16,639 bases of DNA, from positions 1 through 16,639 of the forward strand of contig JAJXZK010000244.1 in the NCBI GenBank assembly GCA_021780095.1. The letters are read 5' to 3'. The notes under the pieces were generated by a model. It was not told the origin of the DNA. It did not search any database and saw only the letters and a list, made by a program, of their open reading frames with translations. The stretch comes from Acidobacteriota bacterium (GTDB lineage Bacteria > Acidobacteriota > Terriglobia > Terriglobales > Acidobacteriaceae). The number at the start of each line of letters is the position of its first letter. The stretch's first letter is position 1. Position numbers and translations under genes: made by a program. Shown here in pieces: positions 1 to 6,459 of this stretch.

Positions 1-1600
1 TTTTCATTTGCTGCCTGAACTCCGGGCTATTGATCTTCGCGGTGGCGGCGTCGATCTGGCGCTGCATCTGCGCGAAATCCAAATGCTTTAAATCGGCTTG
101 CTGCTTCGCAATCTCCGCCATTTGCTCTTTGAATTCCGGGCTGTTGAGATGTTTAGTTACGTCGGCGATCTGTTCGTTCATGGCTGCCATATCTTTATTG
201 AATCGCGCCTTTTGCTCTGGGGTCAGCGCGTGATGGCCCTTGCTGTCGATCACGAACGACTCATGTTTTAGGATTTTCGGATGGGGGTGAGCAGCATTCA
301 CTTTCGGGTGAGATGACTTTGCTTCCGCTGGCTCGGGAGCAAGGGGTGGGATAGGCGCAACGGAAGCAACCCCATGCACCATATCGCCCGGAGCGGGTGG
401 CGGTGGCGGCGGAGCGGGTGTAGCCGACCCATTGGACGCGGGCGGCGCAGGCGGTGGCGGCGGAACCAACATATCCGGCGCGGGAGAAGTTGGCGGCGCA
501 GCAGGAGCGGGCGCTGTAACGGCGGCGCCAGCCGTCTGGGCCAGGGTCGGAGTTACGTGGAAGGATACTGCTATCGCGATTGCAATGATCATTGCAGCCG
601 TGCCGCTTACAACCCGCGCCAGCTTTGCGTGCGTCTTCGTGGGGGTATTCTCCTGCATGAGTCGCATGATTCTTTCCTCCAATACGTTGTCTCCGAAAAG
701 GCCGGTCGCCTGCGCCGCATCGACAAGGCCGTTTTGCGAGAGAGTTCTGCCGGCCATGGCGAGCAGGCATTTCGCATAGCCGATTTCAGACTGCATGGCT
801 CGGGCTGCGATGTCATCGCAAATCATCTCGCGAGTTCCGCGGATGCGCTGCTGCACTCCACAGGTCATCGGATGCCAGGCTACCGGCAACGCGGCAAGTT
901 GGCAGAGGAGATTGCTCAGATAATCGTGCCGGCGGACGTGGGCGAGCTCGTGAAAGAGGGCCGCTTGCACCTCATCCTGGGAGTGGTTGTCAAAATCTTC
1001 CGGCAGCAGGAGGACAGGATGGACGACGCCAACGATTACCGGGCTGCGCACGTCAGCGGAGGTACGCAATTGCGGCAACCTGGCGCCGAGGCGACGGCCG
1101 GAGTCCACAAACATCGCGTTCCACTGCGGCAGCAGAACGGCCGGATCTGCATTCATGACCAACTGTCGCGCGCGACGCCACGACATCACAATCCGCGAGA
1201 GTCCGAAGAGCAATATGGCGAAATAGATGCCGACCAGCGATGCTGTTGCGACAGGAGACAACCGCAGTGTGAGTCGCGGAAGGGTGAAGAACTCTTCCGC
1301 GAGTCTAGGATCAGCTACGACGAACTGGGTGACAATTGCGACGCGAGGCAATGCTTCCCTTCCGGCCATTGGGGACGCGTCGGTATTGCAATCGGTGCAG
1401 GCTGTCTGGGTGCCACGGGAGTGACCGGGGCGAACGCCACGGAGCGGCAAGCCTACGGCGAGCGCGAGGACTGCAAGCCAGATGCAGTGCTGCGTGCGCG
1501 GTCCGAATTTGCCGAGGCGGATGAAGAGCCACGCTCCGCCGGCGAGTAGCGGAATCTGCCATGTCGCGTTGGCCAGGTAGTCGATCAGGATCTGTTCCAT
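1..1600 (-). CDS. M56-family (BlaR1/MecR1-like) membrane zinc peptidase, 3' end cut by window edge
   Basis: Open from ATG at 1600 to the left edge (533 codons visible, no stop); AAGGAG lies 6 bases or so before the start. Predicted membrane segments occur near residues 10-25, 40-52 and 118-134. The zinc peptidase motif HELAH is at about 217-221 and REMICDD at about 257-263, with the family's GVVHPVLLLP stretch before them. A further hydrophobic segment near 335-350 is followed by a long Pro-rich linker (runs of PPPPP) and then a charged, probably helical tail containing NSPEFKEQM and NSPEFRQQM repeats. In BlaR1/MecR1 the extracellular part is a penicillin-binding sensor; no such domain is seen here, though the protein continues outside the window. 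By family knowledge, it would cleave or inactivate the partner repressor when a signal arrives. It lies 24 bases after the blaI-like gene, so the two form an operon. The family call is firm; the signal is unknown. Confidence 0.9.
   Translation of the reverse strand, partial: MEQILIDYLANATWQIPLLAGGAWLFIRLGKFGPRTQHCIWLAVLALAVGLPLRGVRPGHSRGTQTACTDCNTDASPMAGREALPRVAIVTQFVVADPRLAEEFFTLPRLTLRLSPVATASLVGIYFAILLFGLSRIVMSWRRARQLVMNADPAVLLPQWNAMFVDSGRRLGARLPQLRTSADVRSPVIVGVVHPVLLLPEDFDNHSQDEVQAALFHELAHVRRHDYLSNLLCQLAALPVAWHPMTCGVQQRIRGTREMICDDIAARAMQSEIGYAKCLLAMAGRTLSQNGLVDAAQATGLFGDNVLEERIMRLMQENTPTKTHAKLARVVSGTAAMIIAIAIAVSFHVTPTLAQTAGAAVTAPAPAAPPTSPAPDMLVPPPPPAPPASNGSATPAPPPPPPAPGDMVHGVASVAPIPPLAPEPAEAKSSHPKVNAAHPHPKILKHESFVIDSKGHHALTPEQKARFNKDMAAMNEQIADVTKHLNSPEFKEQMAEIAKQQADLKHLDFAQMQRQIDAATAKINSPEFRQQMK
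5..147. repeat. Two-copy imperfect repeat inside the M56 peptidase gene (38-codon period)
   Basis: Bases 5-33 and 119-147 match at 24 of 29 positions, 114 bases apart. On the coding strand they encode INSPEFRQQMK and LNSPEFKEQMA. The repeat lies in the C-terminal charged tail and may continue beyond the left edge. Confidence 0.7.
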
Positions 1601-1624
1601 ACCGCTTCTCCTTACGGCTGTTCC

Positions 1625-2014
1625 TTACTGTTGTTCCGCTGCTGCAACTTTCCGGGCCAGGCGCTCGAGTTCTTTGGCGCTGATCTGACGGGTGTCGACC
1701 ATGGCCATCAGCAACGCCTCGGCCGAGCCGCCAAACATGCGGCGCACCAAGTCTTCGACGGCGCTTCCCGAGGCGCGTTCACGACTGACCACGGGGCGGT
1801 AGCGAAAGGCTCGTCCTTCCTGAGTGCGCTTCACGTTGCCTTTGCGCAGCAGTACCATCAGCATGGTTTGCACGGTGGTGTAAGCGAGTTCGGCCTTCAA
1901 TTTCGGGATCACTTCGGTCACTGTCGAGGCGCCGTTTTCCCATAACACCTGCATGATTTCCAGTTCCAGCGGGGTGAGGGTCTGCTTGGGTTTTTCTTTC
2001 GTGGGCATGATCAC
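1625..2014 (-). CDS. blaI: BlaI/MecI-family winged-helix repressor
   Basis: A 129-residue protein of typical BlaI/MecI length. The N-terminal half holds the family hallmark LTPLELEIMQVLWENG, followed by a winged helix with TTVQTMLMVLLRKGNVKR and a dimerisation tail with ERASGSAVEDLVRRMFGGS. These repressors bind as dimers to dyads in their own promoter and are released when the partner M56 protease is activated. The GTG at 2014 is chosen because AGGAG ends 8 bases upstream; an ATG two codons later is 14 bases from it. The gene is first in an operon with the M56 peptidase. The symbol is given for the family; nothing in the window shows a beta-lactamase target, so the regulon is unknown. Confidence 0.93.
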   Translation of the reverse strand: MIMPTKEKPKQTLTPLELEIMQVLWENGASTVTEVIPKLKAELAYTTVQTMLMVLLRKGNVKRTQEGRAFRYRPVVSRERASGSAVEDLVRRMFGGSAEALLMAMVDTRQISAKELERLARKVAAAEQQ

Positions 2015-2022
2015 GGATTTAT

Positions 2023-2085
2023 CTCCTAATCCTTTCGTAGATTAGGCCATATCTTCTATGAGTCTGTCAACTAAATGATTAGGAG
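2023..2085. promoter_or_regulatory. Candidate BlaI operator cluster of CTAAT/ATTAG dyads
   Basis: Three nested symmetries are visible. CCTAAT (2025-2030) pairs with ATTAGG (2041-2046) across 10 bases. CTAA-ATGA-TTAG (2071-2082) is a compact dyad next to the -35 box. CTCCTAAT (2023-2030) is the exact reverse complement of ATTAGGAG (2078-2085), and the two bracket the whole promoter. One dyad covers the -10 region and Shine-Dalgarno, the other abuts the -35 box, as expected for a repressor that blocks its own promoter. Assignment to BlaI is inferred from position. Confidence 0.5.
2041..2070 (-). promoter_or_regulatory. Predicted sigma70-type promoter of the blaI-M56 operon
   Basis: On the minus strand TTGACA (2065-2070) is a perfect -35 box. 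After an 18-base spacer comes CCTAAT (2041-2046), a 4/6 match to the -10 consensus. The start codon at 2014 is 26 bases beyond the -10 box. The -10 box is itself half of the CCTAAT-N10-ATTAGG dyad described separately, which fits self-repression. Confidence 0.6.
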
Positions 2086-2323
2086 TCATCGGACGGGTCT
2101 TCTGCCGTGGATGCGGGTTGCCAAACAGGACACAGGATGGCTAGACTTTGTGCGAGCGATGCGATGGTGTGAACGCCGCTTCGACCATATTTTTTATATG
2201 TTGCATGCCACGCTGGAAGCGTTGATGCAAATGTCTCTGATGGCGGATGACGTTTCGCGCAGCAACACCAGTTCGCATGTACGCGCAGGCTTCACAACCT
2301 AATCAACTGCCCAGGAGATCTCC
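2086..2323. other. Intergenic region between divergent blaI and thuA-like genes
   Basis: This stretch must hold the promoter for the plus-strand set beginning at 2324, but no convincing -35/-10 pair stands out. An AT-rich dyad, CATAT-TTTTT-ATATG, lies at 2186-2200. A weak open frame across it has no recognisable family and begins inside the blaI operator, so it is not called as a gene. Immediately before the downstream gene, AGGAG (2313-2317) is a good ribosome binding site. Confidence 0.4.
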
Positions 2324-3220
2324 TTGCGGAATATTCGAACCATCCTCAGCATTTTTCTTGCTCTTTGTTGCTTCGTTGCTTTCAAGCCGATGGTGCAGGC
2401 GCAGAGTCAGGCCGTCAATGAGTTCGAATTGCCCCCTCCACCGCATGCGAAAGAAATTCACCTGAAGCATGTGCTGGTGATTGGGCAGACGAAGGGATTT
2501 GAACACGACTCGGTCACGGATGCGATGGTGGCCGTGGCGAACATGGGCAAGAAGAGTGGGTTGTGGGACACGGAAATCCGCACCGACACGGAACTGCTGA
2601 CGAAGAAGGATCTCGGCAGGAATGCAAAAAATCTGAACTACTTCGACTGCCTGGTCTTCGCGAGTACGACGGGCGAACTGGATATGGACGCCAGCCAGAA
2701 GCAGGACATGATGTCGTTCATCAAGGACGACGGGAAATGTTTTGTGGGCATCCACGCCGCGCTGGATACCAACTACACCTGGCCGGAATATGGCGAGATG
2801 ATTGGCGGATGGTTCGACCAGCATCCCTGGGGAACGTTCAATGCGCCCATCGTCAATGAGCAGCCGGATTTTCCCGCGGTGCGCCACTTCCCGAAAGAGT
2901 TTGTGAAATTCGACGAGATTTATCAGCCGAAGAACTGGTCGCGCGACAAGGTGAATGTTCTGCTGAGCCTGGACGCGAGCAAACTCGACTACTCCAACAA
3001 CCCGCGCATTCATCGTGCGGACCATGATTTTCCCGTGGCCTGGGTGAAGATGTACGGCAAGGGGCGGGTTTTCTATTCCACCCTGGGGCATACGGAGGAG
3101 TCATGGCAAGATCCCGACGTTCGCAAGATGTATTTCGAAGCGATCAAGTGGGCCCTGGGCATGACAGAGGGCAGCATCGCTTCGCATTCCAAGGCGGGTG
3201 CTTCCGGTTCCAACCCCTAA
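2324..3220 (+). CDS. Exported ThuA-like domain protein
   Basis: A 298-residue protein with an N-terminal signal peptide (hydrophobic core at about residues 7-20, likely cleavage after VQA at 24-26), so it acts outside the cytoplasm. The rest matches the ThuA-like (trehalose utilisation, glutamine-amidotransferase-like) fold: VLVIGQTKGFEHDS at about 50-63, CFVGIHAALDTNY at 139-151, GGWFDQHPWG at 161-170, DEIYQPK at 197-203, and VAWVKMYGKGRVFYSTLGH ending at 256. Family members are often linked to sugar or glycoside metabolism, but their reaction is mostly unproven. The TTG start is preferred because AGGAG precedes it by 6 bases and it alone gives a full signal peptide; the next in-frame ATG lies inside the signal sequence. 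It leads a same-strand group with a cytochrome and a quinoprotein, which suggests a shared periplasmic oxidation of a carbohydrate or alcohol (inference). Confidence 0.88.
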   Translation: MRNIRTILSIFLALCCFVAFKPMVQAQSQAVNEFELPPPPHAKEIHLKHVLVIGQTKGFEHDSVTDAMVAVANMGKKSGLWDTEIRTDTELLTKKDLGRNAKNLNYFDCLVFASTTGELDMDASQKQDMMSFIKDDGKCFVGIHAALDTNYTWPEYGEMIGGWFDQHPWGTFNAPIVNEQPDFPAVRHFPKEFVKFDEIYQPKNWSRDKVNVLLSLDASKLDYSNNPRIHRADHDFPVAWVKMYGKGRVFYSTLGHTEESWQDPDVRKMYFEAIKWALGMTEGSIASHSKAGASGSNP

Positions 3221-3335
3221 GCGTCTAATCTTGATCCAGGTGAAATCGGCGAGCAAATTTGTCTGGGGTTGAGATGCATCCCGACCATCAATGGGCGCAG
3301 CAGAACGGGCTGACCAGGAGTAGCGAAGCTAGACG

Positions 3336-4238
3336 ATGAAAAAGTTACAGGCGATCGTGTTCGCCGTCATCCTTGGAACCATTTTATGCCAGAGCCGACC
3401 GGCAGCGATGTATGCGGCCGCCGCGCAAAATTCCACTTCAAACAAGACATCGGAGAATTCCGCTGCTCAGACCGGCACAACCCAAAACAGCGGACAGACT
3501 GAAGGCACGACAGCACACGCCTCGTATTCACGCCCGGACTCGGCATCGGTGGATCCTTCTGAGCAAGCAAAATTGGGAGGCGCGCTCTTCCACCAGAATT
3601 GCGCGTTCTGTCATGGTCGTGATGCAGCCGGCGGAGAAACAGGTCCGGACCTGACGCGCTCCAAGCTGGTGGCGCAGGATGTTGCCGGAGACAAGATCGC
3701 AGAGGTGTTGCGCCAGGGACGGCCGGAAAAAGGCATGCCGCCGTTCACATTTTCTGCTCCGGAAGTGGCGGAGGTGGTCGCATTTATCCATGAACAACGC
3801 TCCCAGGCAAAACTTCACAATGGAAGCCGTCGCGGCGTGGACGTAGCCGACCTGCAGACGGGGAATGTTACGGCGGGCAAACAATATTTCAACGGTGCGG
3901 GCGAATGCGCATCCTGTCATTCACCTACCGGGGATCTGGCCGGCATCGCCTCTCGCTATGAAGGGTTGGAGCTGGAAGAGCGAATGCTGTACCCCGAGGA
4001 CGCAAAGAGCACCGTGACGGTTACATTATCGTCCGGCAAGACTATGACTGGGACGCTCGCCTATCTAGATGAGTTCACCGTAGCTATGCGGGATGCGGGC
4101 GGCAGGTATCGTTCGTGGCCTGTTGGTGGCGTTCGCTACTCTGTTTCCTCACCGGTTGAGGCACACGTTGCGCAATTTCCAAAATACACGGATGCCGATA
4201 TTCATAACCTGATGGCGTACCTGCAAACGCTGCGATAG
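3336..4238 (+). CDS. Exported dihaem c-type cytochrome
   Basis: A 300-residue protein beginning MKK with a hydrophobic signal segment (about 6-18), then a low-complexity Ser/Thr/Gln linker (31-75). The first cytochrome c domain has haem motif CAFCH at 89-93, with a likely distal ligand Met134 in GMPPF. The second haem motif is CASCH at 191-195. Between it and the C-terminal helix lies a beta-rich insert (about 225-270, TVTVTLSSGKTMTGTLAYLD...) that looks like a small barrel; a Met ligand for haem two is not obvious. It is 115 bases after the ThuA-like gene and 42 before the quinoprotein, so it is the likely electron acceptor of that quinoprotein. No close Shine-Dalgarno is seen: AGGAG sits 15 bases away. 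Covalent haem attachment in the periplasm is firm from the two CxxCH motifs; the partner is inferred. Confidence 0.92.
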   Translation: MKKLQAIVFAVILGTILCQSRPAAMYAAAAQNSTSNKTSENSAAQTGTTQNSGQTEGTTAHASYSRPDSASVDPSEQAKLGGALFHQNCAFCHGRDAAGGETGPDLTRSKLVAQDVAGDKIAEVLRQGRPEKGMPPFTFSAPEVAEVVAFIHEQRSQAKLHNGSRRGVDVADLQTGNVTAGKQYFNGAGECASCHSPTGDLAGIASRYEGLELEERMLYPEDAKSTVTVTLSSGKTMTGTLAYLDEFTVAMRDAGGRYRSWPVGGVRYSVSSPVEAHVAQFPKYTDADIHNLMAYLQTLR

Positions 4239-4280
4239 ACCGTATTACATGCGATTAACGCAATTAACGAAAAGGTTCTG

Positions 4281-5885
4281 ATGGAGAAGAAGTTTCTGAA
4301 AATCCCCTGGTTCATGGCTGCAAGTGTGTGGCTGACTTCTGTGATATTTTCCTCTGCGTTATTGGCGCAGGGAGTCGATGCGTCGATGCTTCGGAATCCA
4401 CCCGTCGACAGCTGGCCAACGTATCACGGCGATTATTCCGGCAGACGCCACAGTCGGCTGACACAAATTTCGCGGGCCAATGTTGGCGACCTGGCATTGG
4501 CGTGGGCATTTCAGACTGGTCAAGCGGCGACTTTGAAGTCCTCCCCGCTGCTGGTGAATGGCATTTTGTATTTCACCGTACCGGAGAATATCTGGGCTGT
4601 GGATGCCCGGTCTGGCCATCTGATTTGGCACTACATGAACCCGCCGACCAAAGGCGACCATATTGGAAATCGCGGCGTGGGGATGTACAAAAATTGGCTC
4701 TACTTCCTGCTACCCGATGGACATTTGTTGTGCCTCGACGCGAGGAACGGACACGTGCTATGGAAAGTCGAGGTGGCCGACACTAACAAGGGTTATTGGA
4801 CAACGATGGCGCCGCTGGTGGTGGGCGAGCATGTGGTTATCGGCGTGTCGGGCGACTTTGATAATTTGGCCGGGTACCTGAGAGCCATTGATCCAGAGAC
4901 CGGCAAGACGCAGTGGCAATGGGATAGCACTCCACCCGCGGGAACACCGAAAACCTCCACCGGAGGCATGACATGGATGACGGGCACGTATGATCCGAAA
5001 TTGAATTTGATTTACTGGGGCACGGGCAATCCGACACCGGTATTGAATGGCTCGACACGGCCGGGCGACAACTTATACACGTGCAGCATCGTGGCCATCA
5101 ATCCCGATACAGGCAAGCTGGCATGGGCGTTTCAGGTGTCGCCGCATGATACGCATGACTGGGATGCAGTGGAGATTCCCGTGCTTGTCGACGGCGAGTT
5201 CCACGGACAACCGCGCAAGATGGTGATGCAGGCCTCTCGCAACGGATACTTTGTGGTGCTGGATCGCACCAATGGGAAAAACCTGCTGAGCGTTCCGTAT
5301 GGACCGGTGAACTGGTCCTTGGGAACCGACAACGACGGGCATCCAATTCCAAATCCTAAGAAGGAACCGGCACCGGATGGGCGATTGATTGCGCCAGATG
5401 AAGGCGGACTGACCAACTATCGTTCACCGAGTTTCGATCCGCAAACGGGATTGCTTATTGTGGATGCCCATCCCAGCTACAGTCTCTATTTTGCGAAGCC
5501 TGCCGACGGCAACTATGGATGGGCCGGGGCGGACTATGGCCTGTGGGGCAAGGGGATAATTGAAGCGATCGATTATAAGACGGGAAAGATTCGCTGGAGC
5601 CATGAAGGTGGCCGAAGGGGGGATGGCGCCGGAGTGTTGACGACAGATTCCGGCCTGACGTTTACAGGCGATGAATACGGAAATATGCTGGCGCTGGATA
5701 CGCGGACGGGGATAACTTTGTGGCACGCCGGCATGGGCGCCGGGATGCAAAGCTCGCCGATCACGTATGAGGTGGATGGACGACAATACGTTTTGACGGG
5801 GAGCGGCTCGGTGTTGTTTGCGTGGGCGTTGCCGTTGCATGCGACGGAAAAAACCGCGGCGCTCAAGAAAACTGCAAGCCATTGA
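4281..5885 (+). CDS. PQQ-type eight-bladed beta-propeller quinoprotein, atypical active site
   Basis: A 534-residue exported protein (signal peptide about 1-30, LLAQ-G) related to PQQ-dependent alcohol dehydrogenases; W-motif repeats such as AVDARSGHLIWHY, AIDPETGKTQWQW and AINPDTGKLAWAF mark propeller blades. Residues matching known active-site positions are Asn250 in YWGTGNP, Asp293 in SPHDTHDWD and Arg320 in MQASRNGYFVVLDR. Two hallmarks are missing. The vicinal Cys pair normally just before NRG is replaced (GDHIGNRG, about 125-132), and the Ca/PQQ Glu in GGAEYGVRG reads GDFDNLAG (191-198). I recall a family named acidobacterial 'empty' quinoproteins, and this fits it. There is no C-terminal cytochrome domain. 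AAAGG precedes the ATG by a few bases. It sits directly after the dihaem cytochrome. Fold is confident; whether it binds PQQ or oxidises an alcohol is open. Confidence 0.9.
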   Translation: MEKKFLKIPWFMAASVWLTSVIFSSALLAQGVDASMLRNPPVDSWPTYHGDYSGRRHSRLTQISRANVGDLALAWAFQTGQAATLKSSPLLVNGILYFTVPENIWAVDARSGHLIWHYMNPPTKGDHIGNRGVGMYKNWLYFLLPDGHLLCLDARNGHVLWKVEVADTNKGYWTTMAPLVVGEHVVIGVSGDFDNLAGYLRAIDPETGKTQWQWDSTPPAGTPKTSTGGMTWMTGTYDPKLNLIYWGTGNPTPVLNGSTRPGDNLYTCSIVAINPDTGKLAWAFQVSPHDTHDWDAVEIPVLVDGEFHGQPRKMVMQASRNGYFVVLDRTNGKNLLSVPYGPVNWSLGTDNDGHPIPNPKKEPAPDGRLIAPDEGGLTNYRSPSFDPQTGLLIVDAHPSYSLYFAKPADGNYGWAGADYGLWGKGIIEAIDYKTGKIRWSHEGGRRGDGAGVLTTDSGLTFTGDEYGNMLALDTRTGITLWHAGMGAGMQSSPITYEVDGRQYVLTGSGSVLFAWALPLHATEKTAALKKTASH

Positions 5886-5921
5886 AGCGGCAAGACGAAG
5901 GGATTGTCGCGCAGTGCGACG

Positions 5922-6452
5922 CTAGGGCTTGGCTAACACTGGACGCACCGTCCGCAGGATGCCGCGCAGAATATCGGTTGGGGTCGGCGGGCATCCGGGG
6001 ATGGTTGCGTTGACTGGAAGAATATTGGCTACGCCGCCGCGACTGGCATAGCTGGCGCCAAAGATGCCGCCGCAGGCGCCGCAATCTCCAATCGCGATCA
6101 CAAGTTTGGGCGCCGGCATTGCGTCGTAGGTGCGCCGCAACGCCTCTTCCATATTGACGGAGACGGGGCCGGTGACGAGCAGCAGATCGGCATGACGCGG
6201 GCTGGCGACAAATTGAATGCCTGCACCCTCCAGGTTGTAATACGGATTGTGCAGCGCCTGAATTTCCAGCTCACATCCATTGCACGAACCCGCGTCCACG
6301 TGGCGGATACAAAGGGCGCGGCCCAGGACCGTGAGCAACTCTGCCTGCAGGCCATCGAAGTTCGGCGACGACGCCACGAAAGCCTGCTCCAGCACGGGCA
6401 ACGGCTCGGTCAGCAATCCAGTTCGCCACATGCGTGAAATTGTGTTCCACAT
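5922..6452 (-). CDS. hyfI: Hydrogenase-4-like small subunit (HyfI/HycG/NuoB family)
   Basis: A 176-residue soluble subunit carrying the proximal [4Fe-4S] cluster (N2 equivalent). The ligands appear to be Cys57 and Cys60 (GSCNGCE), Cys124 (GDCGACGG) and Cys154 (GCPP). The CxxC spacing is that of [NiFe] hydrogenase small subunits, not the vicinal CC of complex I NuoB. An extra Cys127 lies in GDCGACGG. It is shorter than E. coli HyfI or HycG (about 250 residues, from memory), lacking a C-terminal extension. It is the last gene of the six-gene operon, starting 7 bases after the hyfG stop with AGGGA upstream, and converges on the quinoprotein gene with only 36 bases between them. It would pass electrons between the membrane arm and the large subunit. 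The symbol is by homology to E. coli hydrogenase 4. Confidence 0.9.
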   Translation of the reverse strand: MWNTISRMWRTGLLTEPLPVLEQAFVASSPNFDGLQAELLTVLGRALCIRHVDAGSCNGCELEIQALHNPYYNLEGAGIQFVASPRHADLLLVTGPVSVNMEEALRRTYDAMPAPKLVIAIGDCGACGGIFGASYASRGGVANILPVNATIPGCPPTPTDILRGILRTVRPVLAKP

Positions 6453-6459
6453 AGCTTCC

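Noticed and set aside
374..1549. Long plus-strand open frame of 391 codons
   Set aside because: It is antisense to the M56 peptidase gene, whose minus-strand frame carries HELAH and runs on to the window edge. The plus-strand product is Arg/Cys-rich low-complexity with no family resemblance.
2075..2302. Small plus-strand frame of 75 codons between blaI and the thuA-like gene
   Set aside because: It begins within the blaI operator region, has no recognisable ribosome site or family, and covers the area expected to hold the downstream promoter.
4254..4269. Direct repeat ATTAACG-CA-ATTAACG before the quinoprotein gene
   Set aside because: Two 7-bp copies in a 42-base gap are too short to call an operator, with no second site to compare.
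5906..5920. Stem-loop GTCGC-N5-GCGAC between the convergent quinoprotein and hyfI genes
   Set aside because: The stem is only five pairs and no T-run follows on either strand, so an intrinsic terminator cannot be supported.
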